This document shows, one piece after another, positions 17,993-26,175 of a DNA stretch of 64,000 bases (position 1 is the first letter of the stretch; every line of letters starts with the position of its first letter). The notes beneath the pieces are model-generated. The model did no database searches. It worked only from the letters and a program-made list of their open reading frames with translations, and was not told the DNA's origin. The stretch comes from Aliishimia sp963678085 (lineage in GTDB: Bacteria; Pseudomonadota; Alphaproteobacteria; Rhodobacterales; Rhodobacteraceae): assembly GCA_963678085.1 (NCBI GenBank), contig OY782680.1, positions 1 through 64,000 on the forward strand, written 5' to 3'. The translations under genes and the position numbers were made by a program.

Positions 17993-18910
17993 ATGACAGA
18001 TGCGGCAGTTTCGGGTGCGGAGCAAAACCGCCATGGGCGCGGTGTGCTCTATGTTTTTGCAGCGGGCGTGCTGTGGTCAACGGTTGGGCTTGGCATCCGG
18101 CTGATTGAAGATGCTATTGTTTGGCAAATTCTTCTGTATCGCTCTGTGGCCCTGTCCCTGTTCCTTTACCTCGTGATTCGCATCCGCTCGGGCGAAAGCC
18201 CTTTTAGGCAAGTGATGCGGGCGGGCGGCCCGGCGGTTATTGCAGGTCTTGCACTGGTGGCCGCCTATTCCGGGGCGATCTATGCGATTCAAGTGACCTC
18301 GGTGGCCAATGCGATGCTGCTCTTTGCGTCAGCGCCATTTCTGGCGGCAGTTCTGGGATGGATTGTCCTGGACGAAGGCGTGCGCGGAGCCACATGGATC
18401 GCAATCGCGGTCGCAATTGGCGGCATCTCGATCATGGTGGCGGACAAATCCGGCGGGGCTGCCCTTTATGGCAATCTGGCCGCGCTTGGTTCGGCATTTG
18501 CTTTTGCCGTTTTCACGGCCGCTTTGCGCTGGGGGCGCATGGGCGATATGCTTCCGGCCGTGTTCATGTCGGGCCTATTTGCCATCGCAATGACCTTATT
18601 CATGTGCTTGGCCCTTGGATTGCCGCTTGTGTTGAGCCTGCATGATGGCAGCGTCGCCATGGGGATGGGGATCTTTCAGGTTGGAACCGGCCTGATTCTC
18701 TACACCTTGGGCTCGCGTAGCCTGCCCGCCGCCGAGCTCACGCTGCTGTCTTTGGCCGAAGTGCTGCTGGGGCCGTTTTGGGTCTGGCTCATTCTGGGAG
18801 AGACGACGGGCTGGAATACCTTAATCGGCGGCGCGGTCTTGCTACTTGCCATTGCCGGAAACGCGCTGAGCGGGCAGAGGCGCAAACCGCCACCAATCAC
18901 GTCCCCATAG
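17993..18910 (+). CDS. EamA/DMT-family membrane transporter
   Basis: A 305-residue protein with about ten hydrophobic helices in two EamA repeats. The first repeat has GVLYVFAAGVLWSTVGLGIRL, VIAGLALVAAYSGAIYAI and ANAMLLFASAPFLAAVLGWI. The second has GNLAALGSAFAFAVFTAALRW, TGLILYTLGSRSLPAAEL, and LLSLAEVLLGPFWVWLILGE. It is probably an exporter of metabolites such as amino acids. The ATG follows GGGGACAAT. A short N-terminal soluble tail precedes helix 1. It is a single-gene unit with a hairpin after the stop. Confidence 0.88.
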   Translation: MTDAAVSGAEQNRHGRGVLYVFAAGVLWSTVGLGIRLIEDAIVWQILLYRSVALSLFLYLVIRIRSGESPFRQVMRAGGPAVIAGLALVAAYSGAIYAIQVTSVANAMLLFASAPFLAAVLGWIVLDEGVRGATWIAIAVAIGGISIMVADKSGGAALYGNLAALGSAFAFAVFTAALRWGRMGDMLPAVFMSGLFAIAMTLFMCLALGLPLVLSLHDGSVAMGMGIFQVGTGLILYTLGSRSLPAAELTLLSLAEVLLGPFWVWLILGETTGWNTLIGGAVLLLAIAGNALSGQRRKPPPITSP

Positions 18911-18918
18911 GTAAACCT

Positions 18919-18959
18919 AGTCCCCTGCTTCGCGCGTTCTAACAAACAAAGCAGGGACT
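18919..18959 (+). terminator. Hairpin after DMT transporter gene
   Basis: AGTCCCCTGCTT (18919-18930) pairs with AAGCAGGGACT (18949-18959) with one bulged C. It begins 9 bases after the DMT stop. There is no strong T run, so termination is likely but not certain. Confidence 0.5.
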
Positions 18960-19013
18960 AAACATGTATTCGTGGCGTCCCCCACAAAGACCTGCTGCGT
19001 GCTCTTTAATTTC

Positions 19014-19060
19014 GCAGGATTTTTATCCCAAAACCGGTGTCCACTTTTGGGAAATCCTGC
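19014..19060. repeat. Intergenic palindrome, alphaproteobacterial type
   Basis: GCAGGATTT...CCCAAAA pairs with TTTTGGGAAATCCTGC around a centre AACCGGTGTCCAC. The core (AAACCGGTxxCCACTTTTGGG) resembles a dispersed intergenic palindrome I recall from alphaproteobacterial genomes. It lies immediately before the stop of the minus-strand rsbW gene, between convergent genes, and may act as a terminator. Confidence 0.6.
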
Positions 19061-19531
19061 TTAGGCTACTTTGCCACTGGCCCCCGTGGGGAGCCAGAAT
19101 TGGAGCACATTGCGCCCACCTGAGCGGAAATATTTTACATCGCGGGTGAGGTTTTGGATCATGAACCAGCCAAAACCGCCTTCGGGAAGATGCATCAGAT
19201 CTACGTCAAGATCATGGGATTTACCCATTGGCACCTGTGCATCTGGCATGGGCAATCCTTGGTCCAGGACGCGGAGTTCTAACTCGTCCGGGCAGGCGCG
19301 GCATTCAATTTCGATTGGCCCATGCTCCGTTGAGTCAGCATAGGCGTGTTCGATCACATTATTCAGCACCTCTGCCAGAACGATTTGTACGGTTCCAGCG
19401 TCCTCTTCCGAGAGATTGGCCGGGGAGAGGCCAGATAACACCTGTTCGATCGCGGTTCGAACTTCGATGAAGTCATTGACGATTTCTACGCGGAGCACAT
19501 CGTCTTCGGTGGCACGGGCGGCATCTGACAT
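19061..19531 (-). CDS. RsbW-like anti-sigma/serine kinase ATPase
   Basis: A 156-residue HATPase of the GHKL fold. The N box is VLAEVLNNVIEHAYAD, the G1 box VLDQGLPMPD, and the G2 box GGFGWFMIQNLTRDV. It lacks a dimerisation/phosphoacceptor His domain, as expected for RsbW/SpoIIAB-type kinases. It lies downstream of the STAS protein on the same strand (18 bp apart), forming an antagonist/anti-sigma-type pair. No sigma factor gene is adjacent, so the target is unknown. Confidence 0.85.
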   Translation of the reverse strand: MSDAARATEDDVLRVEIVNDFIEVRTAIEQVLSGLSPANLSEEDAGTVQIVLAEVLNNVIEHAYADSTEHGPIEIECRACPDELELRVLDQGLPMPDAQVPMGKSHDLDVDLMHLPEGGFGWFMIQNLTRDVKYFRSGGRNVLQFWLPTGASGKVA

Positions 19532-19549
19532 GGGAACCTGCGACGTTGG

Positions 19550-19879
19550 TTAAGCTGCGACGGCTTCATCAAGCGACGCATAGATTGGAAATACCGAATC
19601 CATGCGTGTGAGGCGAAACACCTTATCAACAGTTGGTGTCATGCCTGCCAAGGCCAGCTTACGCCCTTTTCCGAGCATTTTCATAGAGGCAACAATCGCG
19701 CCAAGCCCGCTTGAGTCGACAAATTGCACCTGCTCAAGGTTCAGGATAACGTAATCATGGCCGCTTTCCGTCTCTTCGCGCATTTTTTCCTTAAATTCCA
19801 AGGCAACAGCGGCATCAATGCGGCTATCGTTGACCGTGATTATTTGGCGTGCGCCCTCAATTTCTGTGCTAAGATCCAT
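19550..19879 (-). CDS. STAS-domain anti-anti-sigma factor
   Basis: A 109-residue single-domain STAS protein. The conserved phosphorylatable serine lies in FVDSSGLGAIVASMKML (about residue 57-58). It ends with FRLTRMDSVFPIYASLDEAVAA, the usual C-terminal helix. It would be phosphorylated and inactivated by the RsbW-like kinase encoded 18 bp downstream. Size and motif order are standard for SpoIIAA/RsbV proteins. Confidence 0.9.
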   Translation of the reverse strand: MDLSTEIEGARQIITVNDSRIDAAVALEFKEKMREETESGHDYVILNLEQVQFVDSSGLGAIVASMKMLGKGRKLALAGMTPTVDKVFRLTRMDSVFPIYASLDEAVAA

Positions 19880-19968
19880 GGTGTTTCGCCCTACTGTTCA
19901 CATCTTACCCCTAGCGATAAGGCAAAAGTCTTTCTAATTGTTGAACAACGGCAAAAGGGAGCTACAAA

Positions 19969-21144
19969 ATGCGGCAAGTTTTAATTGCAGGGGCAGCACG
20001 CACACCGATGGGTGGATTTCAGGGGGAGCTGTCTGGCTTAACGGCTTCTGAACTTGGTGGTCATGCGATTAAGGCTGCGCTTGAGCAGGCTGGCAGCGCG
20101 ACGGTGGATGAGCTGTTGATGGGCTGTGTTTTACCCGCAGGCCAGGGGCAAGCGCCTGCGCGTCAGGCTGGATTTGCCGCAGGGTTGGGACAAGAAGTTC
20201 CTGCGACAACACTGAATAAGATGTGCGGCTCGGGCATGAAAGCGGCGATGATGGGGTTTGATCAAATCGCTCTGGGCCATGCCGATGTCATGGTGACGGG
20301 GGGAATGGAGAGCATGTCGAACGCGCCCTATATGTTGCCGAAGATGCGCGGCGGGGCGCGGCTGGGGCATGCGGGCGCAGTGGATCATATGTTCCTGGAT
20401 GGGCTGGAGGATGCCTATGACAAGGGGCGGCTTATGGGCACATTTGCTGAAGATTGCGCCGAGAGTTTTCAATTCACCCGCGCCGATCAGGATGAATACG
20501 CTTTGACCTCTTTGTCACGCGCCTTGGCCGCGCAAGAGAGCGGCGCATTTGACGCAGAGATTGCGGGAATTGATGTGAAAACCCGCAAAGCTGCGGTGCG
20601 CATTGAGGCTGATGAGCAGCCAGGGGCCGCGCGCCCTGATAAGATCCCGCAGCTTAAGCCCGCCTTTCGGGACGGGGGCACTGTCACGGCGGCAAATTCA
20701 TCTTCGATTTCAGACGGGGCGGCGGCCTTGGTTTTGGCCTCAGCGGAGGCGGCAGAGGCGCAGGGGCTCAGTATTCGCGCGCGCATTGTCGGTCATGCCA
20801 GCCACGCACAGGCCCCAGGGCTCTTTACCACCGCTCCCGTGCCCGCGGCGCAAAAGCTGCTGGATCGCATTGGCTGGGCTAAAGAGGATGTGGATCTGTG
20901 GGAAGTAAACGAGGCCTTTGCGGTCGTTCCTATGGCCTTTATGCGCGAAATGGGGCTGGGCCATGATGTGGTCAATGTAAATGGCGGGGCCTGCGCGTTG
21001 GGGCATCCGATTGGGGCCTCTGGCGCGCGGATCATGGTGACGCTGCTTAATGCTTTGGAAAGGCGTGGGCTGAAACGCGGTGTCGCGGCGATTTGTATTG
21101 GCGGCGGTGAAGGCACGGCGATTGCGATTGAACGGGTGACTTAG
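19969..21144 (+). CDS. Acetyl-CoA acetyltransferase / thiolase
   Basis: A 391-residue thiolase. The acyl-accepting Cys is in LNKMCGSGMKAAMMG, the catalytic His in GACALGHPIGASGAR, and the second Cys in CIGGGEGTAIAIE. GMESMSNAPYMLP and NEAFAVVPMAFM are family landmarks. The good ribosome site AAAGGGAGC lies upstream of the ATG. It could be a biosynthetic (PHB, acetoacetyl-CoA) or a degradative thiolase; sequence alone cannot decide. It lies 62 bp before the GntR regulator of the catabolic operon but may be transcribed separately. Confidence 0.92.
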   Translation: MRQVLIAGAARTPMGGFQGELSGLTASELGGHAIKAALEQAGSATVDELLMGCVLPAGQGQAPARQAGFAAGLGQEVPATTLNKMCGSGMKAAMMGFDQIALGHADVMVTGGMESMSNAPYMLPKMRGGARLGHAGAVDHMFLDGLEDAYDKGRLMGTFAEDCAESFQFTRADQDEYALTSLSRALAAQESGAFDAEIAGIDVKTRKAAVRIEADEQPGAARPDKIPQLKPAFRDGGTVTAANSSSISDGAAALVLASAEAAEAQGLSIRARIVGHASHAQAPGLFTTAPVPAAQKLLDRIGWAKEDVDLWEVNEAFAVVPMAFMREMGLGHDVVNVNGGACALGHPIGASGARIMVTLLNALERRGLKRGVAAICIGGGEGTAIAIERVT

Positions 21145-21184
21145 TCAGAAAGGGCTTGCGTGGCTCCGGTTTCTGCATACTATT

Positions 21185-21192
21185 TGTATACA
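21185..21192. promoter_or_regulatory. Candidate GntR operator
   Basis: The palindrome TGTATACA lies 15 bases before the start codon of the FCD-type GntR regulator, within TTTGTATACATCA. FCD-type GntR proteins commonly bind sites with this TnGTnnACnA shape, so autoregulation of the operon is plausible. Confidence 0.4.
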
Positions 21193-21206
21193 TCATCGGA
21201 GTGCTC

Positions 21207-21899
21207 ATGTCCAAACACGCTAAAGAAACCTGTTTTCAAGACCTAAAGGCGCGAATCCTTGCGACGGATTTGCTGCCGGGCAGTGCGTTGGATGAGATGA
21301 AACTGGCCGAGCATTACGGCATGTCGCGCACGCCCATGCGGGAGATCCTGCAACGTCTGGCCGGAGCGGGCTATGCCGTGATTGAAGAAAACCGGGGCGC
21401 CAAGGTCGCGCCCATGGATCTGGTCACGATGCGGGTGTTCTTTCAGACGGCACCGATGGTTTATGCCGGGATTGCGCGCCAGGCTGCCGAGAACCGCTCG
21501 AGCGCGCAGCTCGACGCCCTGAAAGCCGCACAGATGCATTTTACCAAAGCCAATGCGGCGGGGGATGCGGGCGGCGCGGCTCTGGCCAATCACGGCTTTC
21601 ACGAGATCATCGGCGAGATGGCCGCAAACCCCTATCTGATGGCGGCGCTGTCTCGGATGTTGATTGATCATGCGCGGCTGAGCCAGACCTTTTATCGCCC
21701 GCAATCTGACTTTGAGGCCACTCTTGTCACCACTGCCCAATGCCAACATGATCAGATGATCGCTGCGATTGAGGCGCGGGATGTCGAGCTGGTCACTGAA
21801 TTAACGCTCGCCCATTGGGATTTGAGCAAAGACCGAATGGAGCGTTTCGTGCGCCCGGACCCGCTGCCGCTGGATGTGGCGCAATTTGAAAGGACATAA
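21207..21899 (+). CDS. GntR-family (FCD) transcriptional regulator
   Basis: A 230-residue protein with an N-terminal winged helix (LLPGSALDEMKLAEHYGMSRTPMREILQRLAGAGY) and a C-terminal all-helical FCD effector domain (NHGFHEIIGEMAANPYLMAAL, HDQMIAAIEARDVELVTEL). The start at 21207 was chosen because GGAG lies upstream and the protein then opens with the family's normal length. It heads the operon DHDPS-like, ALDH, MttB-like, FAD oxidoreductase. The stop lies 3 bp before the next gene. It probably represses the operon until the substrate binds. Confidence 0.9.
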   Translation: MSKHAKETCFQDLKARILATDLLPGSALDEMKLAEHYGMSRTPMREILQRLAGAGYAVIEENRGAKVAPMDLVTMRVFFQTAPMVYAGIARQAAENRSSAQLDALKAAQMHFTKANAAGDAGGAALANHGFHEIIGEMAANPYLMAALSRMLIDHARLSQTFYRPQSDFEATLVTTAQCQHDQMIAAIEARDVELVTELTLAHWDLSKDRMERFVRPDPLPLDVAQFERT

Positions 21900-21902
21900 A
21901 GG

Positions 21903-22808
21903 ATGCAGTTTGAAGGCATCTATACCCCGATCGTGACGCCTTATACCGAGGATTTCACCTGCAATGAGGCCGCGCTGGAGGCTACGGTTGAAAAGCTGAT
22001 TGGCGCGGGCGTGCATGGGATCATCGTTGCGGGCACCACGGGGGAGTATTACGCGCAAAGCTTTGAGGAGCGCGTGCAGCTAATGGGGCGGCTAAAGGCG
22101 CTGATTGCAGATCGTGTGCCGATGATCGTGGGCACTGGGGCGATCCGTACTGAAGATAGTGTTGAATACGCGAGCCGGGCCGTGGATGCGGGTGCCGATG
22201 CGCTGCTGGTGGCAACCCCGCCCTATGCCTATCCAACGGGGCGCGAGATTGCGCTGCATGCGCTGGCGATTGACCGGGCTGCGAACTTGCCGATCATGCT
22301 CTATAACTACCCAGGCCGTATGAGCGTGAATATGGATGAAGAATGTCTGGACCGTTTGGGTCGCTCGCCCAATTTCTGCGCCATCAAGGAGAGCTCTGGT
22401 GATCCCAACCGGCTGCATATGCTGGCGCGCGATTATCCCCATATTGGCTTGAGCTGCGGGATGGACGACCAAGCGCTGGAGTTTTTTGCGTGGGGCGCGC
22501 GCTCTTGGGTTTGTGCTGGGTCAAACTTTGCCCCGGAGGCGCATATCGCGCTTTATCGGGCCTGCGCGCTTGAGGGGGATTTCACCAAAGGGCGTGCGAT
22601 CATGTCGGCCATGCTGCCGCTCATGCGGGTGCTGGAGCAGGGCGGTGCCTTTATCCAAAGCATCAAACACGGGCTGACCTTACAAGGCATTGACGCAGGC
22701 CCGCCGCGAAAGCCACTGCAACCGTTGAACAAAGACCAAAAGCGCGAGCTAGAGGAAGTGATCCGCACCATGAACACCAGCATCGCTGCCATCGTTCAAG
22801 AGCCATGA
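21903..22808 (+). CDS. DHDPS/NAL-family aldolase or deaminase
   Basis: A 301-residue TIM-barrel of the dihydrodipicolinate synthase family. VAGTTGEYYAQSFEER carries the family TTGE-type motif, YNYPGRMSVNMD carries the catalytic Tyr, and AIKESSGDPNRLHML holds the Schiff-base Lys. It is not the lysine-pathway enzyme by context: it sits between a GntR regulator and an aldehyde dehydrogenase. In hydroxyproline pathways a member of this family deaminates a pyrroline-hydroxycarboxylate to alpha-ketoglutarate semialdehyde, which an ALDH then oxidises. That fits this operon, but the assignment is inference. Confidence 0.88.
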   Translation: MQFEGIYTPIVTPYTEDFTCNEAALEATVEKLIGAGVHGIIVAGTTGEYYAQSFEERVQLMGRLKALIADRVPMIVGTGAIRTEDSVEYASRAVDAGADALLVATPPYAYPTGREIALHALAIDRAANLPIMLYNYPGRMSVNMDEECLDRLGRSPNFCAIKESSGDPNRLHMLARDYPHIGLSCGMDDQALEFFAWGARSWVCAGSNFAPEAHIALYRACALEGDFTKGRAIMSAMLPLMRVLEQGGAFIQSIKHGLTLQGIDAGPPRKPLQPLNKDQKRELEEVIRTMNTSIAAIVQEP

Positions 22809-22906
22809 AACTGAAGTTTTCTCATACCACCCAGATTGACTGGAGCACGCCGGAACGCGCCCCGGAGCTATCACATTCACATATCTCGCAAAATGCGCGG
22901 GACCAA

Positions 22907-23049
22907 GGTACGAGCCGCCAAGCCCGACCTCGGGTGGGCGGCAAGTCGTTTATTCGGTTTGATGGCCCTCAAATCATCCATACTCCGAGCCTCTTGGAAC
23001 ATCGCAAAAAGCCCTCCCGGGGGGGAGGTCGGGCTTGGCGGCTCGTACC
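22907..23049. repeat. Long-range 25-bp perfect inverted repeat in 466-bp gap
   Basis: The arms at 22907-22931 and 23025-23049 are exact reverse complements (beginning GGTACGAGCCGCC), 93 bp apart. The gap 22809-23274 also holds a TCAGTTT/CGAAACTGA palindrome (about 23111-23136). It further holds GGAGGGCGTGTTCG (23146-23159) opposed to CGAACGCCCTCC (23223-23234). No convincing gene is seen: one frame from 22805 is open for 157 codons but looks non-coding. The stretch is in mid-operon, so it could fold in the mRNA as a processing or attenuation site. Confidence 0.65.
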
Positions 23050-23274
23050 TCGCCTTGGGGGACATTGGCGGAAATTGACTCAAAACTCAGAGCAAGCCTT
23101 TGAGACTAAATCAGTTTTTTCGATATGCGAAACTGATATCTCCCCGGAGGGCGTGTTCGCAACAAAGAACCCTCGCACGAGCCTTGCACATAACGCACCC
23201 CTGCGCGCTGCACATAATTTGCCGAACGCCCTCCAGGTCGGGCGCGGCCCTCTGCCTTTTCTTCGGAGCCTCAT

Positions 23275-24765
23275 ATGACCGATCTTCTCACCCATGCCGA
23301 ATATCAAGCTATCGCCGCTCAGATAGATCTGCCCCGCGCGCCCTTTATTGATGGGAAATATCGCAAGGGTGCGGGGCCGATGATGGACAGTGTGAGCCCC
23401 GCGACCGGCGCGGTGATTGCGCAGATCTCTAGCGCCGATGGCTCAGACGTGGATCTTGCGGTCAGCAAAGCCCGTGAGGCGTTTGACCAAGGCCATTGGG
23501 CCAAGCTGCATCCCTCAGCGCGCAAAGATGTGCTGATCCGCATGTGCAAACTGATCACCCGCCGCCGCCGTGAGCTGGCTGTGATGGAAAGCATCGAGAG
23601 CGGCAAGCCCATCCGCGATATCGAAGAGATTGACCTGCCCGAAACCATCCATTGCCTCAAATGGCATGCAGAGGCGGCGGATAAGCTTTATGATCAAACC
23701 GCGCCCTCTGGGGATGAGGCGATCTCAATGATCGTGCGCGAACCGATTGGCGTGGTAGCAGCGATATTGCCCTGGAATTTCCCCATGCTGATGATGGCCT
23801 GGAAAATCGGCCCGGCTTTGGCGGCAGGGTGTTCTGTGATTGTCAAACCGGCCGAGCAAACCTCGATGAGCGCGCTGCGCCTTGCGGAGATTGCCCATAT
23901 GGCAGGTGTGCCGCGCGGGGTGTTGCAAGTGTTGCCCGGTGATGGGCCGTCAGTTGGCGAGCCTTTGGGGCGGCATATGGGTGTGGATATGGTCAGCTTT
24001 ACCGGCTCCACCGAAACGGGTCGGCGCTTTCTGCATTATGCGGCCGATAGCAACCTGAAAAAGGTGGTTCTGGAATGCGGCGGCAAGAACCCGGCGGTGG
24101 TTCTGAAAGGGGCTGAAAACCTGGATCATGTGGCAGAGCATGTGGTGAATGCGGCCTTTTGGAATATGGGCGAGAATTGCTCAGCCAATTCGCGGCTCAT
24201 CGTGCATAAGGATCTGAAAGATGATCTCATGACCCGCATCCTGGCCCGTACCCGCGAGTGGCGCATGGGCGATCCGCTGGACCCGGCTACACGGGTGGGC
24301 GCGTTGATTGATGCGCAGCATTGCGCAAAGGTCTCGGGCTATCTGCAAGGCGATGCTGTGATCGGTGGAAGCGTGACGGGAAATTTCGTTGAGCCAACAA
24401 TCTATGAAGTCACCCCAGACGATCCCCGCGCGCGAGAAGAGATCTTTGGCCCGGTGCTCAGCGTGATCGAAGTTGCCTCTGATGATGAGGCCATAGCGCT
24501 GGCCAATGCGACGGACTATGGGCTTACAGCCTCGGTTTTCACCGCCAACACCCGCGAGGCCATCCGCGCCGCCCGCGAGATCAAAGCCGGGACCGTGACG
24601 GTGAATTGCTACGGCGAAGGCGACATCGCCACTCCGTTCGGAGGCTACAAAATGTCCGGCTTCGGCGGGCGCGACAACGGGGTACATGCCCATGATCAAT
24701 ATACAGAGCTGAAAACGATCTGGATTGATCTGAGCGATCCAAAGGATGGGGATAACGTAACGTGA
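23275..24765 (+). CDS. Aldehyde dehydrogenase (PuuC / KGSA-type)
   Basis: A 496-residue ALDH. Visible are PWNFPMLMMAWKIGPALAAG, VIVKPAEQTSMSALRLAE, SFTGSTETGRRFLHYA, the base in LECGGKNPAVVL and the nucleophile in MGENCSANSRL. The C-terminus FGGYKMSGFGGRDNG then DQYTELKTIWIDL is normal. The closest impression is the gamma-glutamyl-aminobutyraldehyde / semialdehyde group. Its stop (TGA) overlaps the GTG start of the first cargo gene (GTGA). Its last ~30 codons recur twice downstream (25475-25567 and 26208-26300), each with 75 of 81 matching bases over the core. The native downstream partner was probably mttB. Confidence 0.93.
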   Translation: MTDLLTHAEYQAIAAQIDLPRAPFIDGKYRKGAGPMMDSVSPATGAVIAQISSADGSDVDLAVSKAREAFDQGHWAKLHPSARKDVLIRMCKLITRRRRELAVMESIESGKPIRDIEEIDLPETIHCLKWHAEAADKLYDQTAPSGDEAISMIVREPIGVVAAILPWNFPMLMMAWKIGPALAAGCSVIVKPAEQTSMSALRLAEIAHMAGVPRGVLQVLPGDGPSVGEPLGRHMGVDMVSFTGSTETGRRFLHYAADSNLKKVVLECGGKNPAVVLKGAENLDHVAEHVVNAAFWNMGENCSANSRLIVHKDLKDDLMTRILARTREWRMGDPLDPATRVGALIDAQHCAKVSGYLQGDAVIGGSVTGNFVEPTIYEVTPDDPRAREEIFGPVLSVIEVASDDEAIALANATDYGLTASVFTANTREAIRAAREIKAGTVTVNCYGEGDIATPFGGYKMSGFGGRDNGVHAHDQYTELKTIWIDLSDPKDGDNVT

Positions 24766-25442
24766 AACACCTACTGGTTGCTTTATTTTTTATGGCCACA
24801 TCTGCCGGAGCTGACACCATGAACACCGCCCTTATTGATCTTGCCCGCGATTTGAGCGGCAACGATGCCAACGTCATTTCGAAGATCACAGAAATCACCA
24901 CCAACCCGCCCACATCAACGGAGGAGATTGGCTTTTATGGGATGAAAGATGCCAGTGCTGCCGAACGCACCTTCCGTGCAGCCATATTTCAACTGTCGAA
25001 AACCGGGTACATTTACACCTTCGAAGACAAATACCTGTACGAAATGCCACTTGTCCTAGCCGATGATGGGGCCATCGCGGCTCTGCCCGGACTGGGAGAT
25101 TTTTTTGACAGCATGACGGCGACTGAATTTCGCGAAGGCTTTCCGGCGCATATAGATCTACTTGAACGCGCTGCTGCGCAAAAGGGCCGGGCTTTGCTAT
25201 CTGTCGCACTGCCAGTCGGCGACAGTTTTTACATTGTTTCCGTCTCTCCTGAGATCGCCGACAAATGGCGCAATGTCGTTTTCCTGCAACAAGGCGGGGA
25301 CGTCTTTGGCATGACCGAACCGGAGTGGAGCCTGTATTATAGCTATCTGAGCTACGCGCTCCGGCTGGACAATGTGGGCTGGCCGTCCCTGCCACCACGC
25401 GGGGCAATGCGCACATTGTCAGACATCGGGTATTCCGAATGA
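24762..25442 (+). CDS. Cargo 1: unknown exported protein
   Basis: A 226-residue protein of no family I recognise. It opens with a signal peptide (MKHLLVALFFMATSAGAD), then a helical start (TALIDLARDLSGNDANVISKI). The core is mixed with many aromatic residues (YIYTFEDKYLYEMPLVLAD, EPEWSLYYSYLSYALRL). It is probably periplasmic. It starts with GTG inside the ALDH stop (GTGA) and ends with TGA inside the ATG of the mttB-like chimera (ATGA). It is therefore wedged into the operon without any spacer and would be translated by coupling. It is flanked by the dehydrogenase 3' end on the left and a copied mttB 5' end on the right. Confidence 0.7.
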   Translation: MKHLLVALFFMATSAGADTMNTALIDLARDLSGNDANVISKITEITTNPPTSTEEIGFYGMKDASAAERTFRAAIFQLSKTGYIYTFEDKYLYEMPLVLADDGAIAALPGLGDFFDSMTATEFREGFPAHIDLLERAAAQKGRALLSVALPVGDSFYIVSVSPEIADKWRNVVFLQQGGDVFGMTEPEWSLYYSYLSYALRLDNVGWPSLPPRGAMRTLSDIGYSE

Positions 25443-25567
25443 GCGTTGATGCGGTGGGAACCACACGGCGGGGCGACAACGGGGTGCATGCCCATGATCA
25501 GTATACCGAGCTGAAAACGATCTGGATTAACCTGAGCGATCCGAAGGATGGGGATAGCCTAGATTGA
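25439..25567 (+). pseudogene. Chimeric junction 1: mttB start fused to ALDH end
   Basis: A 42-codon frame. Codons 1-12 (25439-25474, MSVDAVGTTRRG) match the start of the MttB protein at 26741 (MTVEATGTTRRG). Codons 13 onward (25475-25567, DNGVHAHDQYTELKTIWINL...) match the last residues of the aldehyde dehydrogenase. Over the first 81 bases of the ALDH part, 75 match 24673-24753; five of the six changes fall at third positions and only one amino acid differs (Asp to Asn). The fusion point is GC-rich (CGGCGGGG), a string similar in both parents. Start and stop overlap cargo 1 and cargo 2 (ATGA, TTGA). Confidence 0.85.
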
Positions 25568-26175
25568 TCTCAGAGCGTGAACTGGAAATGTTGGCAGAAA
25601 GCAAAATAACCCAAAAAGAACTCAAAGAACTGGTTCGGGTCGTTTCTGACGACACAGAACATTCAATAACTGAACCACGGCTTTTGTTGGGGTTGGATCT
25701 TTTGCAAGAAGCGTTCACTGAGGTTTATTTTACAAACTTGCTAGCAGCAAGGGCTCCAAAATTTGTCGCCCTCGGACCGACGACTCAAATTCCGCTGGCG
25801 CAAACAGGCATTGTCCGTGCCATCTATGAATCTTCGTCAAGTAATCCGCTTGATCAACCTACATTCAAGAAGCTGATTTCTGGCAGCGCGATCGTTGATG
25901 TGGTTTGCCACTTTCTGAACAAGGGAAACGAAATGGAAACCATGCTGGACGGCGCATACATTCTGTCCCCAATCTCCTTTTTAGACTCAACTCAGTCGAG
26001 GCAAAAAAGGAGCTGGCTGAAAAGGTTGCAGCCAAAGAAAACACAAGAACAAGTTTATGGGTGTTTGGGGCGGTGGATTTCTAACGATGAGTGGCCAGAC
26101 GATCTTTCTGCGTTTGGGAATGCGGAAGTAATATTGGACGAACTTTCTGCAAGAAAGGAGACAGGTGCCTCATGA
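25564..26175 (+). CDS. Cargo 2: unknown cytoplasmic protein
   Basis: A 203-residue protein without a signal peptide or membrane span; no family recognised. It starts at TTG within the stop of chimera 1 (TTGA). The N-terminus is charged and helical (SERELEMLAESKITQKELKELVRVV). The middle part has LLLGLDLLQEAFTEVYFTNL and GSAIVDVVCHFLNKGNEMETML, and the end is basic then acidic (KRSWLKRLQPKKTQEQ, WPDDLSAFGNAEVILDEL). The end overlaps chimera 2 (ATGA). The DNA is poorer in G+C than the neighbouring ALDH and mttB (23 of 60 bases at 25681-25740), which suggests transfer. The tight size and overlaps resemble immunity or toxin modules, but no such motif is seen. Confidence 0.65.
   Translation: MISERELEMLAESKITQKELKELVRVVSDDTEHSITEPRLLLGLDLLQEAFTEVYFTNLLAARAPKFVALGPTTQIPLAQTGIVRAIYESSSSNPLDQPTFKKLISGSAIVDVVCHFLNKGNEMETMLDGAYILSPISFLDSTQSRQKRSWLKRLQPKKTQEQVYGCLGRWISNDEWPDDLSAFGNAEVILDELSARKETGAS

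Noticed and set aside
21903..22808. dapA of lysine biosynthesis
   Set aside because: Family motifs fit, but location in a GntR-controlled catabolic operon with ALDH argues against a biosynthetic role.
22805..23278. 157-codon open frame starting inside the stop of the DHDPS-like gene (ATGA)
   Set aside because: It runs through all three inverted repeats and its product has no sensible composition or motif. The ATGA overlap is suggestive of another cargo, but the frame overlaps the ALDH start and looks non-coding.
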